Assembly: GCF_025602895.1 (NCBI RefSeq) | Contig: NW_026516356.1 | Coordinates: 30,514-94,513, forward strand | DNA from: Polychytrium aggregatum | Lineage: Eukaryota > Chytridiomycota > Chytridiomycetes > Polychytriales | Length of the DNA stretch: 64,000 bases | Direction: 5' to 3' | Part shown: positions 11,224 to 21,944 of the stretch, in pieces | Numbering within the stretch: the first letter of the stretch is position 1 | Layout: the number at the start of each line of letters is the position of its first letter | The notes under the pieces: model-generated | What the model was told of the DNA's origin: nothing | Databases searched by the model: none | The model's input: the letters and a program-made list of their open reading frames with translations, nothing else | Position numbers and translations under genes: made by a program

Positions 11224-12969
11224 CTGTGAGTGCCGGTCGTGTTTGTTGAGGCTCAAGGACTGGTTTGCTGAGCAGGGTTCGTGCGGCTCTGAGGCGAGAG
11301 GCGGAGACTGTGGGCTCGAGTTGGGATGCGAGTAGACGCTTGCCAGTCGGTCACGGCACAGCTCTTATACATCTCTCCAGAGGGGCAGCAGCAGCGGCGG
11401 CAGCAATCGGAGCGATGGACTTTTCGAGGACCAAGTGCTGAGTTTCAGGACTGATCGGTCAGACGACGCGTTCGAGTGGAGCCCAAGTCGGGCTCAAGGT
11501 TTGCTGATCGCGGGAGCGACATTCGGTCGGTCCTCGTTCGATCATTTGTTTACGGCGCTCCTCTCGACCAGGGGCATGCTCATTGGACTCGGCCACTGTG
11601 AATGAGCAGATCGGATGCTCAGAGTTTCGTGCCGGTCGGGTCCGACCAAGACGGCATCAGAATCCTCCTTGGTGACATTCGACCGGCGCCACGCTCGACC
11701 AGTCACGGACGCAACTGTGGCTGGATCCATATGCCGAGCGAGACGAACACCCAGCATAATTCTCTCGGCCGGGCATGGAACATCGTGCAGATAGGCAACT
11801 CTCGGGCTGTCGATTCCGCCAAGACACTTTGGACAAAGTTGGATTGCTCCGAGGCCCGCGATATAGCTCAGGGCGAGGCCGCGGGTGGGACTTTTGAGAG
11901 CTGTGGCTCCGACATCTCGGTGCTCAGAGTCTCTGCTGGTACGCACGGTTTGCTGATGTGTCGTAGCACGGATTCGAAGCGACGGCAGCACACCGGCCGA
12001 TGGAACCGACTCGCTGGAACGAGCGACCGGGCAACATCGAGACGAGAACAGGGCTCGAGTCGCGAGCGAGCGGCACCGGCACCGCGACGTTGCGTGGCTG
12101 CATGTCAGTGCCCGCAGAGCAGCCGCTGGTGATGCTGGTGATGCTGGCGATGCTCGCACACCGTGTCAAGGCTCGCACTGCAGGTCACACTCAGGGCAGA
12201 TCCTGGGTCACGCTGACAAGGCCGTGTGCCAGGAAGGTCGGTCGCGTGGACAGTATCGCGAGGCACAGCCCCTGTTGTTGTTGTGGAGCGAGGGGCCAGC
12301 GAGGGGCCAGCGAGAGCCAGGCGAGGACGGCCCCTGTTGTGGCAGCCCACAGATGCTGTGTGCAGTGCGCTCCTGCGGCTCCTCGCCCTGGTCTCGCCGA
12401 CTCAAAGTCCAGTCTGGTCTGCTTTTGGTCCGGCTTGCCTGCCTTCTCGGCGTTGCTCTCGCTTCCCCATCCAACCGGGCCGGTGAGTCGAATTCTATTC
12501 CATTGGGTGTTGTCCGGCAGAGATCGCCGACGGGGCTGATGCCACCTCCCGCATTGATGGCCCGAGCAGTCTCGGGTTCGCTGCCGTCTGCCTCTCCGTT
12601 TGTCCCCACCCTTTGTTTTGTTGGATCCTCGCGGTCTCGGCTTCAGTTCCGGCTCCAGCCTTGGCCTCAGTTACGGCTTTGGTTTGCAGGCTTCGGCTGT
12701 CCGCCCGTTCGCCCCTGCAAATCTGATTGTCCGTCGCCGTGTGCATCCAAGAGCAGCCGCGTGTATCCTTGGCATCGCATCCTTCTCGTGCAGCCACTGA
12801 CCAATGCGTCGTCTCGGTCTCGTTCTCCCGCGATTCATCTGTGTTTGCAGATCCTGCTTGCAACCCAGACGGATCTCGTTCCACCGCACCATTCCCAGAA
12901 TCGCTGCGGCTCCCACCACTCGCTGTCGGCGCCTTGCTCTCCGTCTCCTTTATCGTTTTTCCTCCACGC
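11224..12969. other. divergent intergenic region, tyrosinase / cyclin
   Basis: About 1.75 kb separating two divergent genes. Open frames at 11542-12159 (minus) and 11602-12132 (plus) oppose each other and show no domain. A GGTGATGCT-type triplicate lies at about 12128-12150. The stretch before 12970 stays open in frame with the cyclin but has no ATG, so it is treated as 5' leader. Confidence 0.5.
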
Positions 12970-15336
12970 ATGTCTCTCTTTTCCACCGGCGCCGAGCTCC
13001 CAGAGCAGGAGCGCCTGGAGTTTGTCCATGCACCGCACGCCTTCGAATCGGACCCTCGCCCGTTTCTGGCCTCACCCGATTCGCCCTTGACCGAATCTGT
13101 CGAATCGGGTAACGACGCCCTTTCCACGTCCCGGTACTCCCTGGCCAACCTGGTCCAGGCCTCGTCCTTTCTGAATGGCTCCTTCCGAGACGACCCCTGG
13201 CATCGAGCCTCGGACGAGCTGGGTCTCTCGTCTCCATCGTATTTTGCACGGAAACGCCTGGCTGGCCTGTCTTCGCCCTCGCCCAAGACTTCGACAAACC
13301 GCCAGGCCTCGCTGTCGCTTCCCTGGTCGCCGCAGCTCCCCTGGGCCGGCTCATCGCAAGGTGGTCGCTCGGCCGACAACATCGATTCATACGATCCCGT
13401 CAGCTCCTTTACGGCCCAGGCGCCTTCCGAGCTCGCTCCATGGCAGCGCAAGTCTTCCGTGTCGCTGGCCTTGCCCAACTATGGGCCCGTCTCCCCGCCC
13501 TCCTGCGACGGCAACGGCAACGGCAACGGCAATGGCAATGGCAATGGCAATGGCATTCCCATTCCCGTGCCCAACAATCTGCAGGCCCGTCGCCCGGCCA
13601 TGGCCTTCACCGCTCCCAACGCCCCCGCCGCCCCGAACATGTTCTACTCGAATTCGCGCGTCTGGGTTGCGCACTTTCGTCGCAGCCTGCCTCCGTATCT
13701 GCGCTACTTGTCGGAAACCCTGGCTCATCTGATGTGCTCGGGCACGCCGAGTCCAAGATCGTCCCACAGTTCCCATACCCAGCCGTCTCCTCCCGACCCT
13801 GCCCCGATATATGGCCTTCCAGACGAACCTCAGTCGATGCCAAAAACTGCTCGGGATATTCTGTCCGACACCAGCTTGTTCGATCCCATCAACGTCATCT
13901 CGGGCCTCTCGAGTCCCGCGAGTGGCGCTCGATCGGCTAACGATCCAAGAAGCCGCAGCGTTTCGATCGCCGCAGATGCTGCCCTTGTGTCGATGATGGC
14001 GGCAGTCGAGCCCGTCGATTTCACCATCCCACCGGCACTCATCACCATCTTCATCGCCTGTCTGCTCTACTCCACCGCCGTTCCCACGAACGTTGCGCTC
14101 CTGGCCGTGTATTATGTGCGGAAGCTGCGGAGCATCTGCGACAGCCGCGAGTTCATTTCCGGATGCGAATTTCGTCTGTTTCTGTAAGTCCCCCTCCCCT
14201 CCTCCTCCCCCTCCCACACATCAGCCCGGGAATGCTCGCATATTGGATGTGCTCTGATGGCTTTCCTGCTGCCCAATCTGCCGAAAAGCGTCTCGGCCAC
14301 TGACAGTCAGTTTGCACAATGTTGACCTCCAGAGTCGGCTTGATCTTGGCCAAGAAGTATCTCGACGACAGCGAGTACATGCGGAACTTTCGCTGGGCCA
14401 AGCTTATTGGGCTGAGTGTCGTCCTGGTGAATGTAAGTCGGGCCTGTGACGTTGGCGCGCTGTTTTCTGCGAGTCCAGGCGTCTTCACTGTGACGATGCC
14501 GATGGGGCGACGGAGCGGAGGCTGTTTCGCCGGCGGACTGGGAAGCATCAAAGTTGATCCACCCACTGCTTGGACAAAGATACCCTTTGTCTGTGCCAGA
14601 GTATATGCGGCTCTAACGCAGCTGCCCTGTCTGTTGCTAGAATATGGAGCGAGAGTTTCTCGCGACCCTGGCCTACGATCTCGGAATCAGCTTCGTCGAC
14701 GGCGCTGTCTTGAACTGGAAGAGTCTCTCGGACGAGTTTGAGGCTGTTGCCAAACAAATCACTCCCAACGGAAACTCCAAGAAATGGCTTGAGGAGTGGC
14801 AAACCTATGCCAACGAACACCGCCGGCCAATCCGTCCAAAGACCAAGGATGATGCTGACAGCCTCGAGGATATGCTCAGCCTCTCGGATGCTGACGAGCC
14901 CGAGCCGGAGCAGCGCAAGTCGCGAGCCGATCTACTGATGGACGAGCGGAAGCTGTCTCTGCGCCACCTGAGTTCATCCCGAAATCGCCGTCGACACCAC
15001 AGTGTCTCGACCGACGGCGGAGACGAGCACGCGCAGAACTCGGCCGACAGTCTCTCTGGGGCGCGACTGCTATCCACAAGCACCAGCAGGGTTGCTCCCA
15101 TCCCGATTCCAACCTCGGGTCTCGGCACCAGCTACACTGCCAATGCCGGCGGCATAGGCTCCTTTGGAAGCTACACTGGATCGGTCTCGTATTCGTACCA
15201 GCAGCCCGAGGAGCGGCGAGTCCGGCTGCAAAAGGGCACGCCATCAAACGTGTCTATCACCACTCTGGCGAGTTCGCTCCGGAAGCCCTCGAGCACACTG
15301 TCGATTCGACTCCAAGACTATTCCGAGTCGACCTGA
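12970..15336 (+). CDS. Pho80-type cyclin
   Basis: Three exons, 12970-14183, 14333-14432 and 14641-15336, give 669 aa. The long N-terminal half is Ser/Pro-rich with a Gly-Asn run (13510-13554). The cyclin fold starts around LITIFIACLLYSTAVPTN and continues through ECRLFL-type, GLILAKKYLDDSEYMRNFRW and NMEREFLATLAYDLGISFVD blocks, spanning both introns; these match fungal cyclins of the Pho80/PCL class that bind a Pho85-like kinase. The C-terminus is acidic then Ser-rich. Splice phases (2, then 0) fit exactly. Partner kinase and target are not evident here. PCL/Pho80 cyclins control phosphate or polarity programmes in yeasts; which applies here is unknown. Confidence 0.82.
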
Positions 15337-16059
15337 GTCGTGCACCAACCAGGCTCAGGCTCAGGCTTCACGGTAACTGCCCAGTTCACACCGTCACCTT
15401 CCCCCTCCCCAAGTCGCCGTCAAGCGTCTGGCTGCCGTCTTTTACGCTCTTTCGATCTGTGAGCCAGCAGAGACACTCCGCTGTGCCACCCTAATCTTTC
15501 CGTACCGCAAAACTATTCCCCTATTTATATGTGCCTCCCGCTTAATCTGGACGGCTACCACATGCTCTGTCCTGATTGGCTGTTGTTGTTGTCTGTCGAG
15601 TTGCCTGTCCGGCAGATTTGGTCATCTTGAATTATGCCTGCAATCATACCCATCATATTCTGTTGTATCGGCAACACCGCCAACCCCATCAGCACCCTAA
15701 AGCCGCCTGCGAATAGTGCTTTTAGGCACCGATTGCCGCCTTTGAACGGTCTGCTCGCAGTTTAATTCCTCCTGGATCTTCTGCACCCGAGCAGCCAATA
15801 TTGCACCCGTCTCCCCTCCTCATCGCCGATCCTGCTCATTTCCGGCTGGAGACACTGTATGACCGTGGACACCACCACCACCACCACCACCACCACTGCT
15901 CCATAGTCGCTTGGATTCTGATGTTCCCCTCCTGTATGTACTATTGTCTGGGCATTTTCTAAATGTATTCAGTCGCTGCCGTCGTCAATACATCTGTCGC
16001 CACACAGAGATTGTGGTGTAGGCGAGTGCTGGGTCGTGGCGATCATTCTGGAATGCCCA

Positions 16060-16101
<42 letters not shown>

Positions 16102-16166
16102 CGTGGTGCCCGGTGCCGGTAGCAACGACTCTCGGTATCGTCATCGTTGTTCCGGACGTATTTGCT
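15337..16166. other. convergent 3' intergenic region with (CAC)n and (GTTGCT)n
   Basis: Between the ends of the cyclin gene and the TM198-like gene. Contains (CAC)n at 15869-15896 and (GTTGCT)n at 16061-16100. No gene supported. Confidence 0.6.
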
Positions 16167-17710
16167 CTAGACCAGTGTATTGGCAGGAGGATTCACGAGC
16201 AGTGAGGTAATCGGCTTGCCGGTGATCCAGCTCGTGGGTGGCTGGCCTGGACGAGGAGCAAACCAGTAATACCACCAATGCGATGTTGGCACCGACACGG
16301 GCGGGCGAGTCTGCACGGCCACTCCGATAGCAGCCAGGATGCCAACCATCGACACGAATGCCCAGATGGCCCCTGGGTAGAATTGAGGCGACGGAAGCGG
16401 GCCCATCATGGCCATGCCCAGCAGCTCCAGGAATCCCGTTCGGGCAAAGACGTCCACTCCAACCGCAACCAGGAGCGAGCCCACAAAGGCGGAGCCACAG
16501 GCGACAATCAGTCGCTCGACCCAGAACATGACCACGATGCCAAGCATCGAGATCAAAAGCGTGTAGATGATGTGGCTGGTGTGGTCAAGGATGGAGCCGA
16601 CTCCGAGGATGAGGATATACTGGGCGAGGGCATACCCCGTCACCAGGCCGATCATGATGGTCCCAAAGGTCACATAGCGCATGAAGACCATGGCCCCCAG
16701 GAACCCTGCCAAATCGCATAGGATGATGTAGGCCCAGTCGCCGTTGGGCCCGAAGCTGAGGCGTTCCGAAATCGCATGGAGGATATGGAAGACGATGAGT
16801 CCTGGTTGGGCAGTGGAGGAAGAGAGAAAGGAAGGGACGGATGAGAGAAAGAGTGAAGGAGGAAGAGTAATGCGTGGCCATGAGTCAGTGTCGTGTCGTT
16901 CTCAGAGGCCTTTGGCGTGTGCTGGGGTGGACGCATTTGCCTGCAATGCATCCAAAGGCTTTGAGTATGGGAACCGCCACATGCCTCCGAAAAGGCTTCC
17001 GGCCACGAACAGCGTTGGGTTGTTGGATCTCAGGCCCCAAAAGCAGAAGGTAATGCCGGCAATCAGGAACAGAATCGATTCGATTGCCAGGGCAGCTGTC
17101 AGCGGACGGGTCGCTTCAGGGAAAACGCAGAGACAAGGACGGTGTGGAGCTTGAGCGGTCAGAGTCTACGGCACTAACAATGACGCAGTCCAACCATTCG
17201 CAGCGATTCTTGGAAGGACTCGACGGCGTCCATGTATCAGCATGAGGGGCGACAGCAGAGGCATCTCTGGAGGGGTGCAGCCAACCAGCCAGCCGCGTCG
17301 CGTTCTGATGCAAGGGGCTGCCAGCCGGACTGCCAGGGTCGGGAGAGCCACGGCGACAGCACCCCTGGATTGCAGCCCAGGCCCGAGCTCGCTATTCCAG
17401 GCAAGCAGCGGGCCGGTGAAGTGAGAGGTGAGGGAGGATGGATGGGTGGAGAGAGGCTCGCGGACTTACAGAATACGTAGACCGTCACGGACACAGCAGA
17501 CAAGCCCCAAGGATTGCTCATGCCGCCTGAGACGATATCTGGATTGCCGTCCGTCGAGTTGGTGATAGCGTCCCGGACGGCAAAGGCGGGGAGCGCATTC
17601 TTGGAGGACCTGCGAAGCGCGGCCGAGGTCGCGGGAAAGGCGCTGGCTGTGGTCGAGAGAAGGGCAACCAAGACAATGATGAGGAATGCACTCGCTCGAG
17701 AGCCGTTCAT
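16167..17710 (-). CDS. TM7SF3/TM198-like (DUF4203) multi-pass membrane protein
   Basis: Three exons, 17710-17470, 17095-16985 and 16801-16167, give 328 aa. A signal peptide (MNGSRASAFLIIVLVALLS) precedes a short lumenal segment and then at least seven hydrophobic helices. The block ILFLIAGITFCFWGLRS, FVAGSLFGG, then DLAGFLGAMVFMRYVTFG resembles the TM7SF3/TM198 family. The C-terminus is a short Pro-rich tail. The second intron only fits the frame if it uses a GC donor (GAG|GCATGT) with a normal CAG acceptor; the nearest GT donors give the wrong phase. Molecular function of the family in fungi is unclear; probable endomembrane or plasma-membrane protein. Confidence 0.68.
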
Positions 17711-18207
17711 TCTTTGGTCCCTTTCCGCGGCGCGATATGGGCTTTCTCCTGTCACGGAGGGGGAAGGCGTGGGATATATCGCAGCGTCGATGCAGTGTTC
17801 GGCGCTCTCTCGCGCCGAGCGAGACAGGCAGAGATATGGCTCCCGCCTTGCCCCCCTCGGTGGGTCGGCTGATCCACCGCAGCGGGAGGAGTAGCGGCTC
17901 AAACCTCGACGATGTGCGCTCTGGTGCATATGGGTCGGACAAATGTTCGGTGATAGTTTTTCTTTTGATATTCAGGAGCAAGCATGGCAAGATGACGATA
18001 ACCGAATGACACTTGTGAGGGTTATGCCATCTTAGGCAAGCAGCGAGAGAAGAGTCCGCCACAGATTCGCGAGCAGGGGGTTATGGCTTCTGCTACTCTC
18101 GACAAGCAGGGAAGCACAACTCTTGGAGTGGATTCGCTCTGGGATTCCAACGCTGAGGGATGGGTCTCCAATAGCGACGGACGGCTTCAAGGGGCCGGCC
18201 GAAAGCA
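17711..18207. other. intergenic region
   Basis: About 500 bp upstream of the TM198-like gene and downstream of the arrestin-like gene. Open frames that extend through here are continuations of neighbours into non-coding sequence. Nothing else recognised. Confidence 0.5.
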
Positions 18208-18882
18208 TCAGGCGTACGGGGGAGGAGGGGGGTTGGGGGTGTGTGGTCGCCAGTCGGAAGGAGGGGGACGGATATAGTCATCGTCGTCCCAGGCTGGAGG
18301 GGCGTCGATGTAGACGCCGTCGGGCGAGCCGAGGCCAACTCGGTGGACCGTGACCGGGCGGATGACCTCATAGTCTCGATCGGCGATGAGTTGGGCTCGC
18401 ACGAGATACTCGGTCAGACCCGGAATCGTGGCAGGCAGATGGCCCGGGAGCTTGAAAAAGAAGCGGAACGAGTTGGGTCCACGGGGAAGCCCAGTGCCAG
18501 TCCAGACCTCCCGCGAGTCCAGATACGAGTCGGAGAACTCGGAGACTTCGGTCAGAGCACCGAGCGAATGAGACGAGCCCTTGGCGATGAAGGATTCTCC
18601 ATCGGCGGCGAGACGATGGACGCCTTGGAGAACAACAATCAGACGCTTGGCCAACGGAAGGGACTCGAAGGCATCGAGGGTGATGGACCCACAGAGGTCA
18701 GTGCCGGCACAAGAGTCTTCGTCGCCGTTGAAGGTGGGCTCCTCATCGAGCTCGATGGTGAATTTTGAGATGAAAGTGGGGAGCGGGGTGGGCTGGCGCT
18801 TGGCAAGATCCCAAGCGTATGGAATGGGATAATCCGAGGAGGACGAGGCACCGGTGGCGACGAGAGGATGGCTGGACGACAT
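18208..18882 (-). CDS. small arrestin-like protein (N-domain only)
   Basis: Single exon; the start MSSSHPLVATG at 18882 is the first ATG in a frame that is open upstream through a hexamer repeat. 224 aa. The pattern of beta-strand blocks (SKFTIELDEEPTF, CGSITLDAF, KRLIVVLQGVHRL, SFRFFFKLPGHLPATIPGL, EYLVRAQLIAD, RPVTVHRVGL) resembles the arrestin N-terminal domain of fungal alpha-arrestins, including the PxTIxG-like turn. Full alpha-arrestins are much longer, with a C-domain and PY motifs. Here the protein ends in an acidic and Pro-rich tail (PPPSDW, PNPPPPPYA) that could supply a short proline-rich docking motif (inference). Possible membrane-cargo adaptor; assignment by fold-pattern only. 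Confidence 0.5.
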   Translation of the reverse strand: MSSSHPLVATGASSSSDYPIPYAWDLAKRQPTPLPTFISKFTIELDEEPTFNGDEDSCAGTDLCGSITLDAFESLPLAKRLIVVLQGVHRLAADGESFIAKGSSHSLGALTEVSEFSDSYLDSREVWTGTGLPRGPNSFRFFFKLPGHLPATIPGLTEYLVRAQLIADRDYEVIRPVTVHRVGLGSPDGVYIDAPPAWDDDDYIRPPPSDWRPHTPNPPPPPYA

Positions 18883-18940
18883 TGAGTGGGCTGATCCGAG
18901 GCAGGAAGGGTCGACTCGAGAGAAGGACAGACGGGCGGAC

Positions 18941-18993
18941 GGAGACGGAGATGGAGATGGAGATGGAGATGGAGATGGAGATGGAGATGGAGA
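18941..18993. repeat. (GGAGAT)n array upstream of the arrestin-like gene
   Basis: About eight GGAGAT units about 60-110 bp upstream of the start codon at 18882, so probably in the 5' leader or promoter. Confidence 0.95.
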
Positions 18994-19775
18994 CGAAGGC
19001 CAGTGTTGGGGCAAAGCCGGGGGCGATGAGGTGACCAATGGCTGCACAGTGTGTGTGTGTGGTGTCCTGGTCTCGCTTGGGTCTCGCTTAGGTCTCGCTT
19101 GGGTCTCGGCAATGGGAGTGGCAGTGTCGATGGCTTTCAGGAAACGGCAAACCCAATGGACAGAGTCGATGGACAGAGTCGATGGACAGAGTCGATGGAC
19201 AGGGTTGATGGTCCCATCGAGTCATCTGCAGGCAGCATCTGCGAGTATCATCTGCGAGTGTCATCTGCGAGTGTCATCTGCGAGTATCATCCTCCGCGAC
19301 TGCGATTTACTCGACTGCGGTCCCCTCCACTGGTCACCCGACGCAGCCGGACGGCACACCGAGGCAAGCCCCGGCCCAGAACAGACCCGAACAGACCCGA
19401 ACAGGACCAGCCCGGCCAGAACAGGTCTGCCCAGACGGCATCCACCTGGGTTTCCTCGCTGCGGCTGCCTCGCTGCGGCTGCCTCGCCAAGGGTGGCGAC
19501 GATCCACGTGTAGCCAATTCCAGCCAATGGCAGCCGGCGAGCGGTTTGTGCCGGAAGTGGTCCCGAACTGCTTCCAAAGTGGTCTGTCACAGGTCCGTCC
19601 GCAGGCTTGTTCCCCCTTGTCTGGTGCGCCACGCGCCGTCGCCACTGGCCCTCGTGGCATGACCAACCACAGCGCCGCCGACCAACAGTCGCCATGTCTG
19701 CAAAAAAAAATGAGGGGGGTGGATGCATCGCGAGCGGCTCTGACCCGGCCTGGCATGGCCGGCTGGAGACAGGGA

Positions 19776-19783
19776 TATAAATA
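19776..19783 (+). promoter_or_regulatory. TATA-like box of USP copy A
   Basis: TATAAATA in otherwise GC-rich sequence, 240 bp upstream of the USP start codon. An identical box is present in the other arm. Confidence 0.6.
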
Positions 19784-19903
19784 GACTCCCTCCCTGGCTC
19801 GTCTCTCGGCCTCCATCGACACCGCCTCGACACCACCTCGACTCGAAAGCATCACCGCCCACAGTGTGCAATCCAGTCTGCAATCTGCAATCTGCAATCT
19901 ATC

Positions 19904-20001
19904 ACCACCAACACCAGCACCAACACCAGCACCAGCACCAGCACCAGCACCAGCACCAGCACCAGCACCAGCACCAGCACCAGCACCAGCACCAGCACCA
20001 C
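19904..20001. repeat. (CACCAG)n-rich array in the USP 5' leader
   Basis: About 14 hexamer units of CACCAG with a few CACCAA variants, ending 14 bp before the USP ATG. The copy in the other arm is two units longer. Confidence 0.95.
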
Positions 20002-20015
20002 AGTCTGTCCTCAAA

Positions 20016-21037
20016 ATGGCCGCCAGCAACCTCGTTCTCATCCCCATCGACTCGATCTCTGAGCTCTCGCGAACCGTCATCCTCCACGCACTCAAGCACA
20101 GCGTGGTGGCCACCGACAATGTCGAGATTCTCCATATCATCAAGCCGTCGCTGTGTAAGTTGCGGGTCCCGGCGGTGCATGGAGTGTTGGTGCTGTGTGT
20201 GGCTTGTTGTTCTGTCGATCAGCGAGTCAGTCGGCCAGCCAGTCAGTCAGTCATCTAGTCAGTCATCTAGTCAGTCATCTAGTCAGTCATCTAGTCAGTC
20301 ATCTAGTCAGTCGGCCAGTCAGTCGGCCACCCGGCCAGTCCTTCAGTCGCACTCACATCCTTCGCATGTCCCGACGCTGCCCCGTTCCTCTGTGCTTCCG
20401 CTCGTTTCTGCTTGCCTCCAGTCTCTGCCATGCAATGTGCATACGAACACCGCGAGATCGTCGAGGTCACCCAGCGCCTCACCAAGTTTGTCCAGGAGAT
20501 TGTCCAAGCAAGCGGCGTCGCAAACAAGGTCTCGCTCAACGTGATCCATGGAGAGGCCAAGGGCCACATCATGATGGAGATCAGCGACCGCGCTCCGCGA
20601 CTGGTTGTCATGGGTGCCCACCCACATGGCCCCCTCGCTGGCACTGGTGAGTTGGTGTGTGGTGTCTGTCTGTCTTTGCGGTGTGCCATGCTGCTGCGGT
20701 GCAGTGTGGCCTGTTGATGCGGTGCAGTGTGGTTTCTCTCGATCGGCGACTCCAGGATCGCATCAGAGCAATGCCGAGACTGGCCAATGTCGGCCACCCA
20801 CTCCCACATCCACCCACAACCACTCCCACAACCACCCACTCACTGTGTCTGCTTCCATTGCCCGCACATCCCAACCGCCACCCCAACCACCCGTCTCGTC
20901 TCCCACAATCTGCAGGCAGCATCACCGGATATGTCTCACAGCGATCCCCGTGTCCCGTGCTGGTTCTGCCTCACTCCATCGCCAAGACTGCCGTCCCGAT
21001 GGAAGGCAGCAGCAGCAGCATCCCGATTGCTGCCTGA
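20016..21037 (+). CDS. universal stress protein (UspA fold), copy A
   Basis: Three exons, 20016-20154, 20422-20646 and 20916-21037, all phase 1, give 161 aa. The N-terminus, NLVLIPIDSISELSRTVILHAL, is the first beta-strand and helix of the UspA alpha/beta fold. The nucleotide-binding end is seen as RLVVMGAHPHGPLAGTGSI, interrupted by intron 2, followed by the family's CPVLVLP strand. Universal stress proteins bind ATP or other ligands and accumulate under starvation or stress. The Gly pattern is slightly atypical (G-x4-G rather than G-x2-G), so nucleotide binding is uncertain. Intron 1 carries a 12-bp minisatellite. The gene lies within the left arm of the inverted duplication; its predicted protein appears identical to copy B. 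Confidence 0.85.
20245..20304. repeat. 12-bp minisatellite (AGTCAGTCATCT x5) in USP intron 1
   Basis: Five perfect 12-bp units flanked by degenerate AGTC units. Mirrored at 39482-39541 in the other arm. Confidence 0.95.
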
Positions 21038-21500
21038 GCGAGCACCGTCCCCGCACCGTCTCCAGCACCTTCTCCACCACCGTCTGCAACTGCGTGACCC
21101 AGTCTCTCTTGTCTCGCTGCTGCACTCTGTCCCGTCTGGCCTCGTTGCTGCGCCTCGTTCTCTCCCAGCCGCAACCCGTCGCCCACCTGCTCCCTCCGCT
21201 TCCTGCGTGCGCCTCTATATCCCCGCTATGTTCCCGCTATGTTCCCGCTATATCCCCGCTATGCTCCATCATGTTCTCGATGTTTCATGCGTGTTTGTTC
21301 TCCTTATTTATTGGCCGGCGTTGGTCCTGGATCTGTCGCCTCTGGCGGCGATGCGATCCCGACCCCGCTGTTCCCGGCCTCCTGTGCGATGCCATTGTCA
21401 TTGATTGCCATGGGCTGTCTCTGCCGTCCCTGTCCCTCTGCCATTGGCTCGATCTGCTTGAATACACACATTCGCAACCAACCTCGTCTTCTGGCGATAC

Positions 21501-21944
21501 TCGTAAAGTATCGATCGGGTTGAATTGTTCCCCGCCTGAAACATCGTGGCCATGGGGCGCCGGTGCCATTGGACTCCCGAACAACCATGCCAGATCGGAG
21601 CCAGACGGTCGTGGACACAAATCGACTATTGTTCATCGATATAATAGGGCATGGACGGTCAGAGGTGACATCATCGATGCATATAGTTCGTCCAATCGAC
21701 GAGTGAATGCGGTCGAGATGGATTGGGTGTCCATCTTCGGCAGGGACGGATTTTGAACCGCACGATACCCTGCCTGGAGAGCACGTTTCTCCACTCGCTA
21801 TCCGTTGGCAAATCTGCCACCTTCCAATGGTCGAAATGAGTATATATATGCTGCAGCGGGCTTGCCGGTCACTTGCACCAGCGATTCCCACGCATTATTC
21901 GACGTCGCCAGGGCTGTTGTTATCATCAAGCTGAATTTGAACCC
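21501..21944 (+). promoter_or_regulatory. 5' region of the PstS-7TM receptor gene
   Basis: Unique sequence from the inverted-repeat inner edge to the receptor start. A TATATATA-like tract lies at about 21840-21849, 95-105 bp upstream of the ATG, a plausible core promoter. No other element was recognised. Confidence 0.45.

Larger units (their letters stand above)
19144..21500. repeat. left arm of a 2.36-kb inverted duplication
   Basis: Matches the reverse complement of 38286-40654 almost base for base. Position x pairs with 59786 minus x for the inner part, and with 59798 minus x beyond the CACCAG array, a 12-bp (two-unit) length difference. Only a few substitutions were noticed, for example two near 19627-19660 and two near 21393-21399. 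The outer edge is at the ACGGCAAAC shared word; the inner edge follows CTCGTCTTC. The arm contains a whole universal stress protein gene with its TATA box, 5' leader, introns and about 460 bp of 3' flank. Confidence 0.95.

Noticed and set aside
11542-12159. 205-codon minus-strand frame upstream of tyrosinase
   Set aside because: Opposed by an overlapping plus-strand frame of similar length, no domain and no supportive splice or start context.
20245-20304. Possible CRISPR-like array
   Set aside because: Uniform 12-bp units without spacers in a fungal intron; a plain minisatellite.
19864-20544. His-Gln / Ser-Gln repeat protein over USP
   Set aside because: Translated CACCAG array and intron minisatellite in a frame other than that of the USP gene.
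20605-21756. 383-codon open frame across USP exon 2, intron 2 and 3' flank
   Set aside because: It reads in a different frame from the USP gene, runs through its introns and recurs in the mirrored arm only because the arms are duplicates.
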